Shown piece by piece: positions 34,100 to 43,718 of a DNA stretch of 64,000 nt. Each line of letters begins with the position of its first letter. Positions within the stretch are counted from its first letter, which is position 1. The notes under the pieces were generated by a model. It was not told the origin of the DNA and ran no database searches. It was given only the letters and a program-made list of their open reading frames with translations. The position numbers and the translations under genes are program-made. Origin of the DNA: Hydrangea macrophylla (Eukaryota; Streptophyta; Magnoliopsida; Cornales; Hydrangeaceae); contig CM066984.1 in assembly GCA_033977485.1 (NCBI GenBank), positions 47,068,600-47,132,599 of the forward strand, written 5' to 3'.

Positions 34100-35593
34100 T
34101 GTTGGGTTTGTGCCCTCAAACCATTACTTTCTGTATGAGACATTGACATTTTAATATATGGATATCAGCTTTACATTTTATTGTGTATGTTCTTTTCTTG
34201 AGATGATTGTTAATCCTTAAGTATTATAGTAAGTAATTCGTGTGTGTATGAGATGCACACAAGTGAGATACGAATTACTATTCTTTAATACTTAGAATGT
34301 GTCACAGTGGATGATGAGACTGGATACCTCATCAAGTCTACACTGTAGCATAATTAACTACCATTGGATGGAGTGATTAATCTCAATCACTAGAGTGTAG
34401 CTCTTAGTTGATATGCTAGTGCTTATAGTGCATTGACGGACTTGAGTTTCCTATTGACGCTTAAGGCTGTCAAACAGTCAATAGGAACTCATAACTTGTA
34501 TAAGGTACGTGTTCTCAATCTTGAGACGATTATGAACACAGACTGTGGATATGACTGCTTTGATTTACCAATCAGTGAGGTCTATAAAAGATCAACACCT
34601 GGGTATCTTGGGTATGTCATGTTCATAGGGTTGTGAACATGCATTGTCAAGATAGAATCTACCCTCTGTTTCAGAGTAAGCATTCCCTTGAGAATGTCAC
34701 CAAGTCGATTACTGAGTACTGCAGTCTTGTTGATAAGAGTTATCAACATGTTTGGTAATCATGAGAGGTGAATGGGACTCAAGGAATACAAGAAGTAATC
34801 ATGATTCAGGTTGACAGTAACAGTTATCCGATTACCTGAATATGATTACGAATGCTGACGGTAGAGGGACATTAGTACACCATACAAGTCTAGTTATCGC
34901 TTCGGATATGTTCTTTTGCGTTGGAGTTCAGTTATCGTTTTATAGTGGAGTAAACTTTAACTGACCAGTTAGTTAGTTTGCTGATCAAAGAGTTTGGTCA
35001 TGGTAATTAACAAACTGGTCTGAGCCAACAATAAAGAGCCTAGGAGGTCCCACTCTTAGCTCCGCCAGGATGCTTGGAAAGATGCTTGAGGATGATGTCC
35101 AGACAGGTTCGATCGATCGAAGATGTATCGATCGATTGAAGTCTGAAGGTTCGATCGATCGAAGATGGTTCGATCGATCGAATGTTCGATCGATCGAAGG
35201 CACTTCGATCGCTCGAAGTCTAGGTCGGTTCTGGGAATCTATAAATAGGGCAGCTGCGTTCTGGAAAAGGTTGTTCGTCGTTTTGAACGTCAGAAGCTGC
35301 AGAAACTGTTTTGGAGTCCCAAAACCTTCACTATCCTCTCCATTAGGGTTCCCACCAACCCTAGTCTTTCTGGCAGGCATCCGCAGGAGTCATAAGGGTG
35401 AAGATCATCTAGTGGAGGCTGCTGGAAGTTGAAGATCAGAATTGGGTTCAAGACACTAAGGTATAACTCGTGTCCCCTCTTGTGCGTATCTGTAGAATTG
35501 ACGAGTAGTAGATCCAGGCATGCCAATAAAGTTTCATAACTTGATTTTTCCGCTGCGCGTTTAAACTTTCCATTTAAACCTGTTTTTCCAACA
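34100..35593 (+). mobile_element. Copia C 3' LTR
   Basis: TGTTGGGTTTG to TTTTTCCAACA, followed by CACAT. Palindrome array at 35108-35217, TATA box at 35240-35248. It is nearly identical to the 5' LTR. Confidence 0.95.
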
Positions 35594-38171
35594 CACATCT
35601 AGTAACCAATGAGCAATGCACCCTCCGTATGGAATGATCACCCCTGGCGAGGTGACACAGAATGCACGACTCATCTTATAGTGAACCGTTAATGGAAGAT
35701 CGTGGGTGTCAAAATAAGACCCTCTCCCACTAGATTTGGTAAATTAAGGATTTTGCTTTTTAGAAAAATTTGTTTTTATACATTACCCATAAACATCCAA
35801 TGTTTACTAATGCGTTAAAACAGTTTTTGAATCTTATTTTAGAAAACTTGTTTTACGTGCATGCAAGTAGTAACAATATAATTAAATGCCAATCACAACC
35901 AAGCACATAAAACAAAAAACTAAAATTGAAAATAAAGACATCCAAACGATGCCTCTATCTCCCATGACTCTATCTCCATAGAACCTCCTTTTTGGTTTGA
36001 TCGCCTGCAGCTCCATCTTCATGGACAATGGCTCCTTGCTTCATCTTCATGGATTTTCTAATTCTATTACATTTGTCCTATGCTTCTTTCGAAGCTTACA
36101 ATTTATCTAAAAATAGAAATAGCAACAACAAAATAAAAGGCTAGGGAAACCGATGCGACTTTCCTTTTCGTAGGATTGAAGTCGCAGCGCCCTTTACATA
36201 TGCCTTAAAACCAAACCAAACTTAAATTACAACATGCACCAATCTCAAACAATTTAAATACAAAATTTAAAATTCTTGGTGCCATGGGAGATAGTGACTA
36301 AACTAGCTGCAAAAGGGTTAGTCGTACACACATCCACACATACATAAAAATATATGTAACTATTGGAATACTTAATGGATTCACACAGTATATAAACTCT
36401 TTACATACTCTTTACATAATGGATTCATCCTGAATTAGAACTCTTTACATATTGTCCCTCTGGTGCAAGTGGATCCACAAATATATGCTTAGAGATAAGA
36501 ATCTCTGGAAAGCCAAAATTCCTTCCCAATGCTCATGGTATTGGAGGAAGCTTTTAAAACTTAGAGAAATTGCCAAACCTTTAATTTTTCATTGCATTGG
36601 TAATGGTAACCATACTTCTCTCTGGTTTGATAACTGGCTTCCCTTGGGTCCTTTGTTGGATAAATACTCTGATAGAATTGTTTATGACTCTGCTATTAAT
36701 GTTAATGCTAAAGTTAGCAGTATCATTAGGGGTTTAGATTGGAATTGGCCTGGCTCCAATTCCATTGAACTTAATGAAGTTAGAAATGTTTTGTCAAATT
36801 TCCATAAACCTAAAAGTTGTATTGATAATGTGAAAATGGTCTATAACCCCTAATGGTGCATTTAATACTTTTCTTATTTAGGACCATTTGAGGATACATC
36901 ATCCTATGGTGCCATGGTATAATACTGTGTGGTTCTCTGGGTGTATTCCCAGACAAAGCATCGTTCTTTGGTTAGCTGCCCAAAATCGTCTTTCTACACA
37001 TGATAGAATCGTTAATTTTACTCCTGGACCATTAGCTTGTATGTTTTGTCATAAGCATATGGAAACACATGATCATTTATTTTTTTCCTACTCTTTCTCA
37101 TCTTTTGTGTGGCAGGGATTGATGAACAGATGTGGATTGCATTGGCACGGTCAAAGCTGGATTGACATTTTGGATTCTATGGCTCAAAGGCTTGCAGGCA
37201 ATACAAGCCAACATGTGATACCTAAAATGTGTCTTGGAGTGGCAGTTTATGGTTTATGGAAGGAGAGAAACTATAGGTCCTTCAGGAACACCTCCAATAC
37301 TAAAGAGTTTCTTCTGATGAACCTAATTTCTCAAGTTAATGCGCAAATCAGGATGAAATGGAGTAACCACTCAAATTTTGATAGGATTATTTGTAATTGG
37401 TCCTAACGGCCCGTGTGGTCCTTTTTGGATTTTGTGCTATTTTTTCTTTTTCTTTTGGTTTGCCTTGAATGGTTGGTTTGCCTTCTTGTTGCATTTTGTT
37501 TGCCTTTAAATGTTGTTGTTTCATGTAAGGCAGGTCTTTGATTTTTGAGGTCAGGTAGCTAGTTTAGCTTCTTGTCCTATTGTCTTGAGCTTATTGAGTT
37601 ATCCTGGGGTATGCCCCTTGTACAGTTTGTATATCCCTTTTTTGGAATATATTTACCATTTTCCGAAAAAAAAAAAACAGCATCTTACTTCTCTGTCACA
37701 GTTAGATCGATCGAAGACCGTTCGATCGCTCGAACCTTCGATCGATTGAACTCTGTTCAATCGCTTGAACTTTCTGTTTCATAGAATGATTTAAAAATTT
37801 TGCAGAATACTTTTAAAAATAAAGCTTTTAATTTCAAAACACCTTACAACTGTGAAACAGAGAGTCTGACAAAGAATCTGTCTCTATCGATCTAACTTCA
37901 TTCGATCGATCGAACACCAAAAGGTTTCGATCGATCGAAGTATGTTCGATTGCTCGAGTACAGAGGATGTTCAATCGATCGAAACATGTTCGATCGATCG
38001 AACCCGCCTTGCATCCCATGCAATCACAGATTTGTATTCTGTTGCGATAACACTGCAGAAACAGATCTGTGACAATGCCGTTTCAAAAACAGTTCTAAAA
38101 TTAACATGTAAATCAATATAGTGTTCCAAAACGCATCTATAGATCCAAACGAGCGTGGCTCGGATACCAAT
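35594..38171 (-). other. Unit A leader (LTR-proximal part) with nested LINE E
   Basis: The remaining leader of A, matching 55440-56767 of unit B, except for a LINE at about 36449-37676 and a small local duplication around 36395-36448 (CTTTACAT and GAATTAGAACT repeated). Palindrome pairs are at 37702-37769 (two) and 37882-38002 (three), and the primer site (TTGGTATCCGAGCC on minus) is at 38157-38170. Confidence 0.85.
36449..37676 (+). mobile_element. LINE E: 5'-truncated LINE nested in unit A leader
   Basis: Plus strand. Coding begins inside the region after RT (LSLWCKWIHKYMLRDKNLWK, IPSQCSWYWRKLLKLREIA) and runs to the zf-RVT domain (FTPGPLACMFCHKHMETHDH, SFSSFVWQGLMNRCG, PKMCLGVAVYGLWKERN), with stop at 37404-37406. 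There is a frame break near 36853-36888. The 3' UTR has TCCTGGGGTATGCCCC and ends in an A-run (37666-37677). It is the closest relative of LINE F. Clean target duplications were not found; the left side has a small duplication of host sequence. Confidence 0.88.
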
Positions 38172-39651
38172 TGATGGAAAAACTGGTTTAAGTTAAAAGT
38201 TTAAACGCGCAGCAGAAAAGTCAAGTTATAAAAACTTAATGGTAGCCCAGGATTTACTACTCGTTAATTCCATAGATGCGCACAAGAGGGGACAAGAGTT
38301 ATACCTTAGTGTCTTGAACCCAATTCTGATTTTCTTTAACTTCCAGCAGCTTCCACTAGATGGCCTTCACTCTTATGACTCCTATGGATGCTCGCAGGAA
38401 GGACTAGGGTTGGTGGGAACCCTAATGGAGAGGAAGGAAAAGGTTTGGTGCTCTAAAACAGTTTCTGCAGTTTCTGACGTTCAAAACCACGAACTTCTTT
38501 TCCAGAATGCAGCTGCCCTATTTATAGATTCCCAGAACCGACCTAGACTTCGAGCGATCGAAGATCTTTGATCGATTGAACCTTCGATCGATCGAACCAT
38601 TCTCGATCGATCGAGACTGCCAAGACTTCAATCGATCGAACATACTTCAATCGATCAAACTTATCTTGACAACTTCCTCATGTGTCTTTCCAAGTATCCT
38701 GGTGGAGCTAAGAGTGGGACCTCCTAGGCTCTTTGTTGTTGGCTCAGACCAGTTTGTTAATTACCGTGACCAAACTCTTTGATTAGCAAACTAACTAACT
38801 GGTCAGTTAATGTTTACTCCACTATAAAACGATAACTGAACTCCAACGTAAAAGAACATATCCGAAGCGATAACTAGACTTGTATGTTGTACTAATGTCC
38901 CTCTACCTTCAGCATTCGTAATCATATCTGTTACTGTCAACCTGAATCATGATTACTTCTTGTATTCCTTGAGTCCCATTCACCTCTCATGATTACCAAA
39001 CATGTTGATAACTCTTATCAACAAGACTGCAGTACTCAGTAATCGACTTGGTGACATTCTCAAGGGAATGCTTACTCTGATACAGAGGGTAGATTCTGTC
39101 TTGACAATATATGTTCACAACCCTATGAATATGACATACCCAAGATATCCAGCTGTTGATCTTCTATAGACCTCATTGATTGGTAAGTCAAAGCAGCCAT
39201 ATCCACAGTCTGTGTTTATAATCGTCTCAAGATTAAGAACACGTACCTTATACAAGTTATGAGTTCCTATCGACTGATTGACAGTCTTGAGCGTCAATAG
39301 GAAAGCTCAGGTCCGTCAATGCACTATAAGCACTAGCATGTTAACTAAGAGTTAAACTCTAGTGATTGAGATTAATCACTCCATCCAATGGTAGTTAATC
39401 ATGCTATAGTGTAAACCTGATGAGATATCCAGTCTCATCATCCACTGTGACACATTCTAAGTAACAAAGAATAGTAATTCGTATCTCACTTGTATGTATC
39501 TCATACATACACGAATTACTTACTATGATACTTAAGGATAACAATCATCTCATGAACGAAACATACATAACTAGATGTAAAGCTGATATCCATATATTAA
39601 AATGTCAATGTCTCATATATAAAGTAATGGTTTGAGGGCACAAACCCAACA
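38172..39651 (-). mobile_element. LTR2 (shared: 5' LTR of A and 3' LTR of B)
   Basis: 1480 bp; 16 bp shorter than LTR1 because of one deletion near 38928. Palindrome pairs 38549-38659, TATA box 38518-38526. Left of it are the primer site and leader of A; right of it are PPT-like AACTCCCACTTG (read on plus) and the end of unit B. No flanking host DNA or target duplication lies at either side, as expected for a shared LTR. Confidence 0.9.
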
Positions 39652-40359
39652 AACTCCCACTTGCACTCACAACCTGTAACAACCTGCATTTCAATTTATT
39701 TCTAAATTACATTTTCATAATTAATTTGTTATAGCATTTGTCATATTTAAATTTGTATTGTTTGCTTTCTTTTTGTTTCAAATCCCCTATATTAAAACTG
39801 GTTGCTCGTTTTAATTCCTATTAAAATTCTTTTGGGGTCAAACTGCAATTTCTGTAAAATTAGTAATACCTGTGTTGAATTTCAAAACTGTATTTCAAAA
39901 CGGTGGAAATATTTTCTGTTAACTCAATCAGTATTTTTATAAAACCAGAAAACCACTTCCTAAATTAAAATGAATTTTCTGTATTTTTGTGACGAACACC
40001 GCGTCACGAAAATACCAGTTTATGTCCAAAACTGTCCGCGCGGTGCTAAACTTCCATAGATTTTGGAATTGATGTAAAGTGTGATTGGACATACACTTTA
40101 TTTCTATTTATGGCAACTCATCATTGGTTAAGGCCTTATTTGGTTCTTACATATGTGAGTGTACATTGCTAGTGCCATAAGCTTGTTTTCCCAAACAATT
40201 TCAATTGCCCCCTATAAGCCTAACTTGGCTCTTCAGCATCTGAGAATGTATATACGTATATACATATCTGTGAATAAGTTGCATTTTAGTTAATTTGGAA
40301 ATCAAATTGAATTTGTTGAGTGTGTGTGGTGGTTCTTGGTGGCCAAGTTAAGGAATCTC

Positions 40360-40367
40360 TATATATA
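40360..40367 (+). promoter_or_regulatory. TATA box of D 5' LTR
   Basis: TATATATA followed about 25-30 bp later by CACTCTCTTCACAATCCACA, a pyrimidine-rich start region typical of plant promoters. In the 3' LTR the same site has eroded to TAAATATA (48896-48903). Confidence 0.6.
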
Positions 40368-41013
40368 CTCCTATACACTCTCTTCACAATCCACACATTC
40401 TTAGAGACTGAAAACATAGAGAGTTTAGAGAGAGCTTGAGAGAGTTTTACAGAATTTTATAGAGAGAAGAAGCTCTTCAATCCTCCATAGCCGAAAGCTT
40501 GGATTGGATTCTTACATTTGCTTATCTTTCTCAAACAATCACACATCTTCTTAATCACAGTGAGTATTACTCACTCATCTTGGATGTAACTCATGCCTTA
40601 ATTTCTGTTTGTATAGCTTGAAGTATATATCTCCATTACAAATTTTACGTTGAAACTCCATAGCTCAAAAACATGGATTTTCCAAACTTAATCAAAACTC
40701 GTGTTCTGAATGAAATATGAAGGATTAACATCCTACATGCCATGTTTAAAGTATTAGAGTCTAATTTGATCACATGAGAAAGTATATTAAGAATTAAGTT
40801 TTGACAACTTTTAGTTTTTCATGAAATTCGTGAGCTACGGTTTGAATTATGTTAAATTGATCGTAGATTATTAATCCTCGTCAAAAACCGGAGAGATCCA
40901 TATATTACTTGCCTTATTTAATTCGGAATTGCAAAATGGGTCAAAAAGACCCCATTAAACTGAAACAGAGTAGTTTCTACGAAGAAGAAGGAGCCTCAGT
41001 AATTAATCACGCC

Positions 41014-41266
41014 ACGATCGCGCGCGCGAGGATCGCGCGAGTGGCCTGCGCGCGCGAGCCCTGTGTTTTCTGGCCGTTGAAAGTTTTAATAAGAAAAATG
41101 AAAATTAGCCAGATCGCACGAGCGACACATCGCGCGAGCGATCCGCGCGCGGGACCTTGGCTTTTTCAGGCAGACAGAAAAGTTTATATACAAAATGAAA
41201 ATTAGGCATATCGCGCGAGTAGCCCGCGCAAGCGACCCGTCGCGCGAGTGGCCTGCGCGCGCGACC
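41014..41266 (+). repeat. CG-rich CGCGCGAG arrays in D 5' LTR
   Basis: Clusters of CGCGCGAG/CGCGCGCGA-type words in three blocks, separated by AT-rich spacers with AAAATGAAAATTAG. The 3' LTR copy (about 49547-49773) has the same layout with fewer units. Confidence 0.85.
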
Positions 41267-41575
41267 TCTGGCAGTTTCCAGTTTTGCTTGTTTTGTGATA
41301 AGGGACTGTTTGGGATAAAATTTGTATACTGTTTGTGTACTGTTTGGGAAATTTACTAAAGCAGAATCCTTTTTGGTTATGTTTAAATGATCAAAACAAT
41401 GAATTGAGACTTATCAATCCCCGTACGTACATTGTTCCTTTAATTCAGCGATTTACTTTGTGTTTAAGTTCATGGCATTCATATGGGGTCAGTGGTACAT
41501 GCATGTGGGTGTTAGTCAGTGTGGAAAAGAGAAATGGTCAGTGTGGAAAGAGTATTGAGATTAAGATTATGTGGT

Positions 41576-41945
41576 GGACACTCCCTGGTTATGGTGTACC
41601 AAAGTGTGACGTGATGAGATTGCGGTTGTGGTTGTGGTTGAGGTTTCAGTGAGGGTATCTTTGAAATGCAATGGTGGCAAATATGGACACTCCCTGACGC
41701 TCATGGAAGCGTTAAAGTGTGTGAAGCCGAACTTGGACACTCACTGGCACCCATGGTAGTACTAAAGTGTGGCCTACGGACACTCCCTGATACCCGAGTC
41801 TGGATACCGCGTGAGGTTGCTCCGGTATTTGCATGGCGGATTAGGTAGTCAAAGTGTGAGGCAGTGGACACTCCCTGGTACCCCGGACCAAAGTGTGAGG
41901 CAAACTGGACACTCCCTGGCGCCCCGTTGCTAAAGTGTGGCTATC
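41576..41945 (+). repeat. Six-copy GGACACTCCCTG ... AAAGTGTG repeat in D 5' LTR
   Basis: GGACACTCCCTG (one copy reads TCACTG) begins at 41576, 41685, 41735, 41778, 41866 and 41907. Each is followed by AAAGTGTG about 20-40 bp later. ACACT and AGTGT are complementary, so each unit could form a small stem. The 3' LTR has the same series around 50070-50440. Confidence 0.85.
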
Positions 41946-42629
41946 TTAGTGTTTCAAAGATACCAGAGTGAGATAGTGGGTTGTTGTGTCTGTCGAGAGA
42001 AAAGAGTCGACAAGATGAGTGTGGTGCATTGTCTCATACACGATCATATGCTTTATGAATGGACGACTTTGAATATATATTCCTCGTTGGTTTATAAATT
42101 AAATTCTCTCTATGTCAAACTATTGATTTTACAAATTGAAAATGGAAAAAGGTAAATGGGTATGTTTTACATTCAAAGTTATGTTTTTAATACTCACCAG
42201 CTTCTTGAAGCTGACGACGTTGATGCGTCCTGGACATTCGTGTTCAGGTTTTTCAGGTTACAATCAGGAGGAATCTTATGACTACGCTAACTTAGAATGG
42301 CTGCCTTTGGAATGAGATAGCTGTTTATTGATTATATGCTTTAAGTTATATGTTTTAAGTTTTAAACTGTTTGTTTCATGAGGATGACTGTAATAGACTT
42401 TAAGTTATTGTTTTGTTTCAATGCGATCTGTGCCTTAGTAGACCCCGTATCATAAGATGTAATAAGTTAGAAAAATTTTATAAGCCTTGATTGCTCTGCT
42501 CTGATTATTTTTTTTATTGTTCGACGTTTGGGACGGAAACGATCCTTCAAACTGTCGCGACCTACGGGTCAATAAAGGAAATTAAACGCTTTCCTTATTT
42601 ATGCTACGTCGGGGCGTGACAGGATTTAG

Positions 42630-42642
42630 TGGTATCAAAGCC
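42630..42642 (+). promoter_or_regulatory. D primer-binding site
   Basis: TGGTATCAAAGCC, 8 bp after the LTR, resembles the iMet primer site TGGTATCAGAGCC with one change. Confidence 0.85.
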
Positions 42643-42736
42643 AGGTTATTATTCATCTCAAGATAGTTTAGCCAGGTTAGGGTTTACTAGTATAGACCCA
42701 ATTCCACATTCTGTTAAGTGTTACACACCCGATGAT

Positions 42737-43366
42737 ATGACAGGGAGGATAGACTCAGAACCCAAACGCCTAAGATTATTCTGTCCTGACTTAAGTAGTA
42801 CCTTTTTATCAGGTATGGATCCAGCTCATCCGCTATATGTACCAGACAGATTTGGAGGACACTTTGTGATACCTGGGGCAGCGATCCCAGCCTTTCTCAA
42901 CTTATATCATGCGGCCATTGAGCAGTTGGCCACAGCGACCGTAGTATCTGATTTATGGCACCAGGTTCATGTGGTAGGCTTAGTCAACCTGACTCGTATC
43001 CGCCTAGAGCTTCGTTACTTTGTAGAGGCTCAGCACTTGGTTTTGGTCGAGGTTTTGAGGTTGGTTGATAGCGATGCTTTCTATCTTCCTCTCGAGATCC
43101 AGATTGTGCACGTCCATCTGGCTCAGTTAGAGATGCCCCCACCAGTAGTTCCCATCGCCGAGGACGATGCTGGGGTTGTTCATGTGGTCCCAGTAGGTGG
43201 AGAGATTGTAGAGGACGGCATAGGTCTAGATGATCTCGCCGCTGAGCTTGAGGCTGAGCTAGCACTTGAGCTAGCCTTACCTGAGGAGATGCTAGTTGAG
43301 GCAGATGCCCCTGCGCCTGCTTCATCTTCGAACTCTCTAGGCTATGATGGGGTGGGCCCCTTTTAG
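42737..43366 (+). CDS. Extra ORF between primer site and gag of D
   Basis: The open frame spans 42629-43366; the first ATG in it is at 42737, giving about 209 residues (MTGRIDSEPKRLRLF...). No domain is recognised. The N-terminal half has PDRFGGHFVIPGAAIPAFLN; the middle is rich in Leu, Val and Ile (LVEVLRLVDSDAFYLPLEIQ); the C-terminal part is strongly acidic and Ala/Glu-rich (LDDLAAELEAELALELALPE) and ends with Ser/Pro. It is on the sense strand and unbroken, whereas pol next to it has five stops. Gag follows after 350 bp. An additional ORF upstream of gag is unusual in chromoviruses as far as I know. It could be a real accessory protein or a fortuitous frame. Confidence 0.5.
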   Translation: MTGRIDSEPKRLRLFCPDLSSTFLSGMDPAHPLYVPDRFGGHFVIPGAAIPAFLNLYHAAIEQLATATVVSDLWHQVHVVGLVNLTRIRLELRYFVEAQHLVLVEVLRLVDSDAFYLPLEIQIVHVHLAQLEMPPPVVPIAEDDAGVVHVVPVGGEIVEDGIGLDDLAAELEAELALELALPEEMLVEADAPAPASSSNSLGYDGVGPF

Positions 43367-43718
43367 GCTCAGCGATTTCGCCCCGTCGACTCGCTGGATC
43401 TCCTGATAGGTGCTTGTGGAGACGATTGACTTTCTAGTTATGACTTGTACATATTAACTACTTTTGACTATTAGCTCTATCTCCTTTTGTAACTGTAATT
43501 ACATGCATTAGAGTGTAGGGCAATGACCCATTTTTGTAACATTAACTCTTACATGCGTCCTAACCAATACAGGTAGGGTAGGCATTGATCTACCATACAT
43601 GCTTTTTGTATCAACTTGACAAGAAGTTATATATAAGATATACTCTTTTGAATATTGTCGTCATTTAATTACTTCATAGCACTGTTGCATACATGTTTCT
43701 CATTCTACTATCACTATC

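Larger units (their letters stand above)
26902..35593 (+). mobile_element. Copia C: young, nearly intact element nested in unit A
   Basis: A complete LTR retrotransposon of the same family as A and B but on the opposite strand. LTRs are 26902-28398 and 34100-35593, and the target duplication CACAT is at 26897-26901 and 35594-35598. Reading the LTRs against each other, I count about three substitutions and one 3-bp indel over 1.49 kb, so the insertion is recent. The order is LTR, iMet primer site, 1.7-kb leader, one long polyprotein frame, PPT, LTR. The only coding defect I see is one internal TGA. Confidence 0.95.
39675..42621 (+). mobile_element. D 5' LTR
   Basis: 2947 bp. It contains the TATA box (40360-40367), an AG-rich transcribed start region (40420-40470), a CG-rich array (41014-41266) and a six-copy motif array (41576-41945). 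The short coding frames in it are repeated in the 3' LTR with changes and show no domain. Confidence 0.93.

Noticed and set aside
36448..36853. Separate gene upstream of LINE E zf-RVT
   Set aside because: It matches the post-RT region of LINE F (58905-58490) and is simply the 5' part of the truncated LINE with a frame break.
42984..43325. Gln/Pro-rich antisense ORF of 113 codons
   Set aside because: It lies opposite the upstream ORF of D and looks like its shadow; no domain or context supports it.
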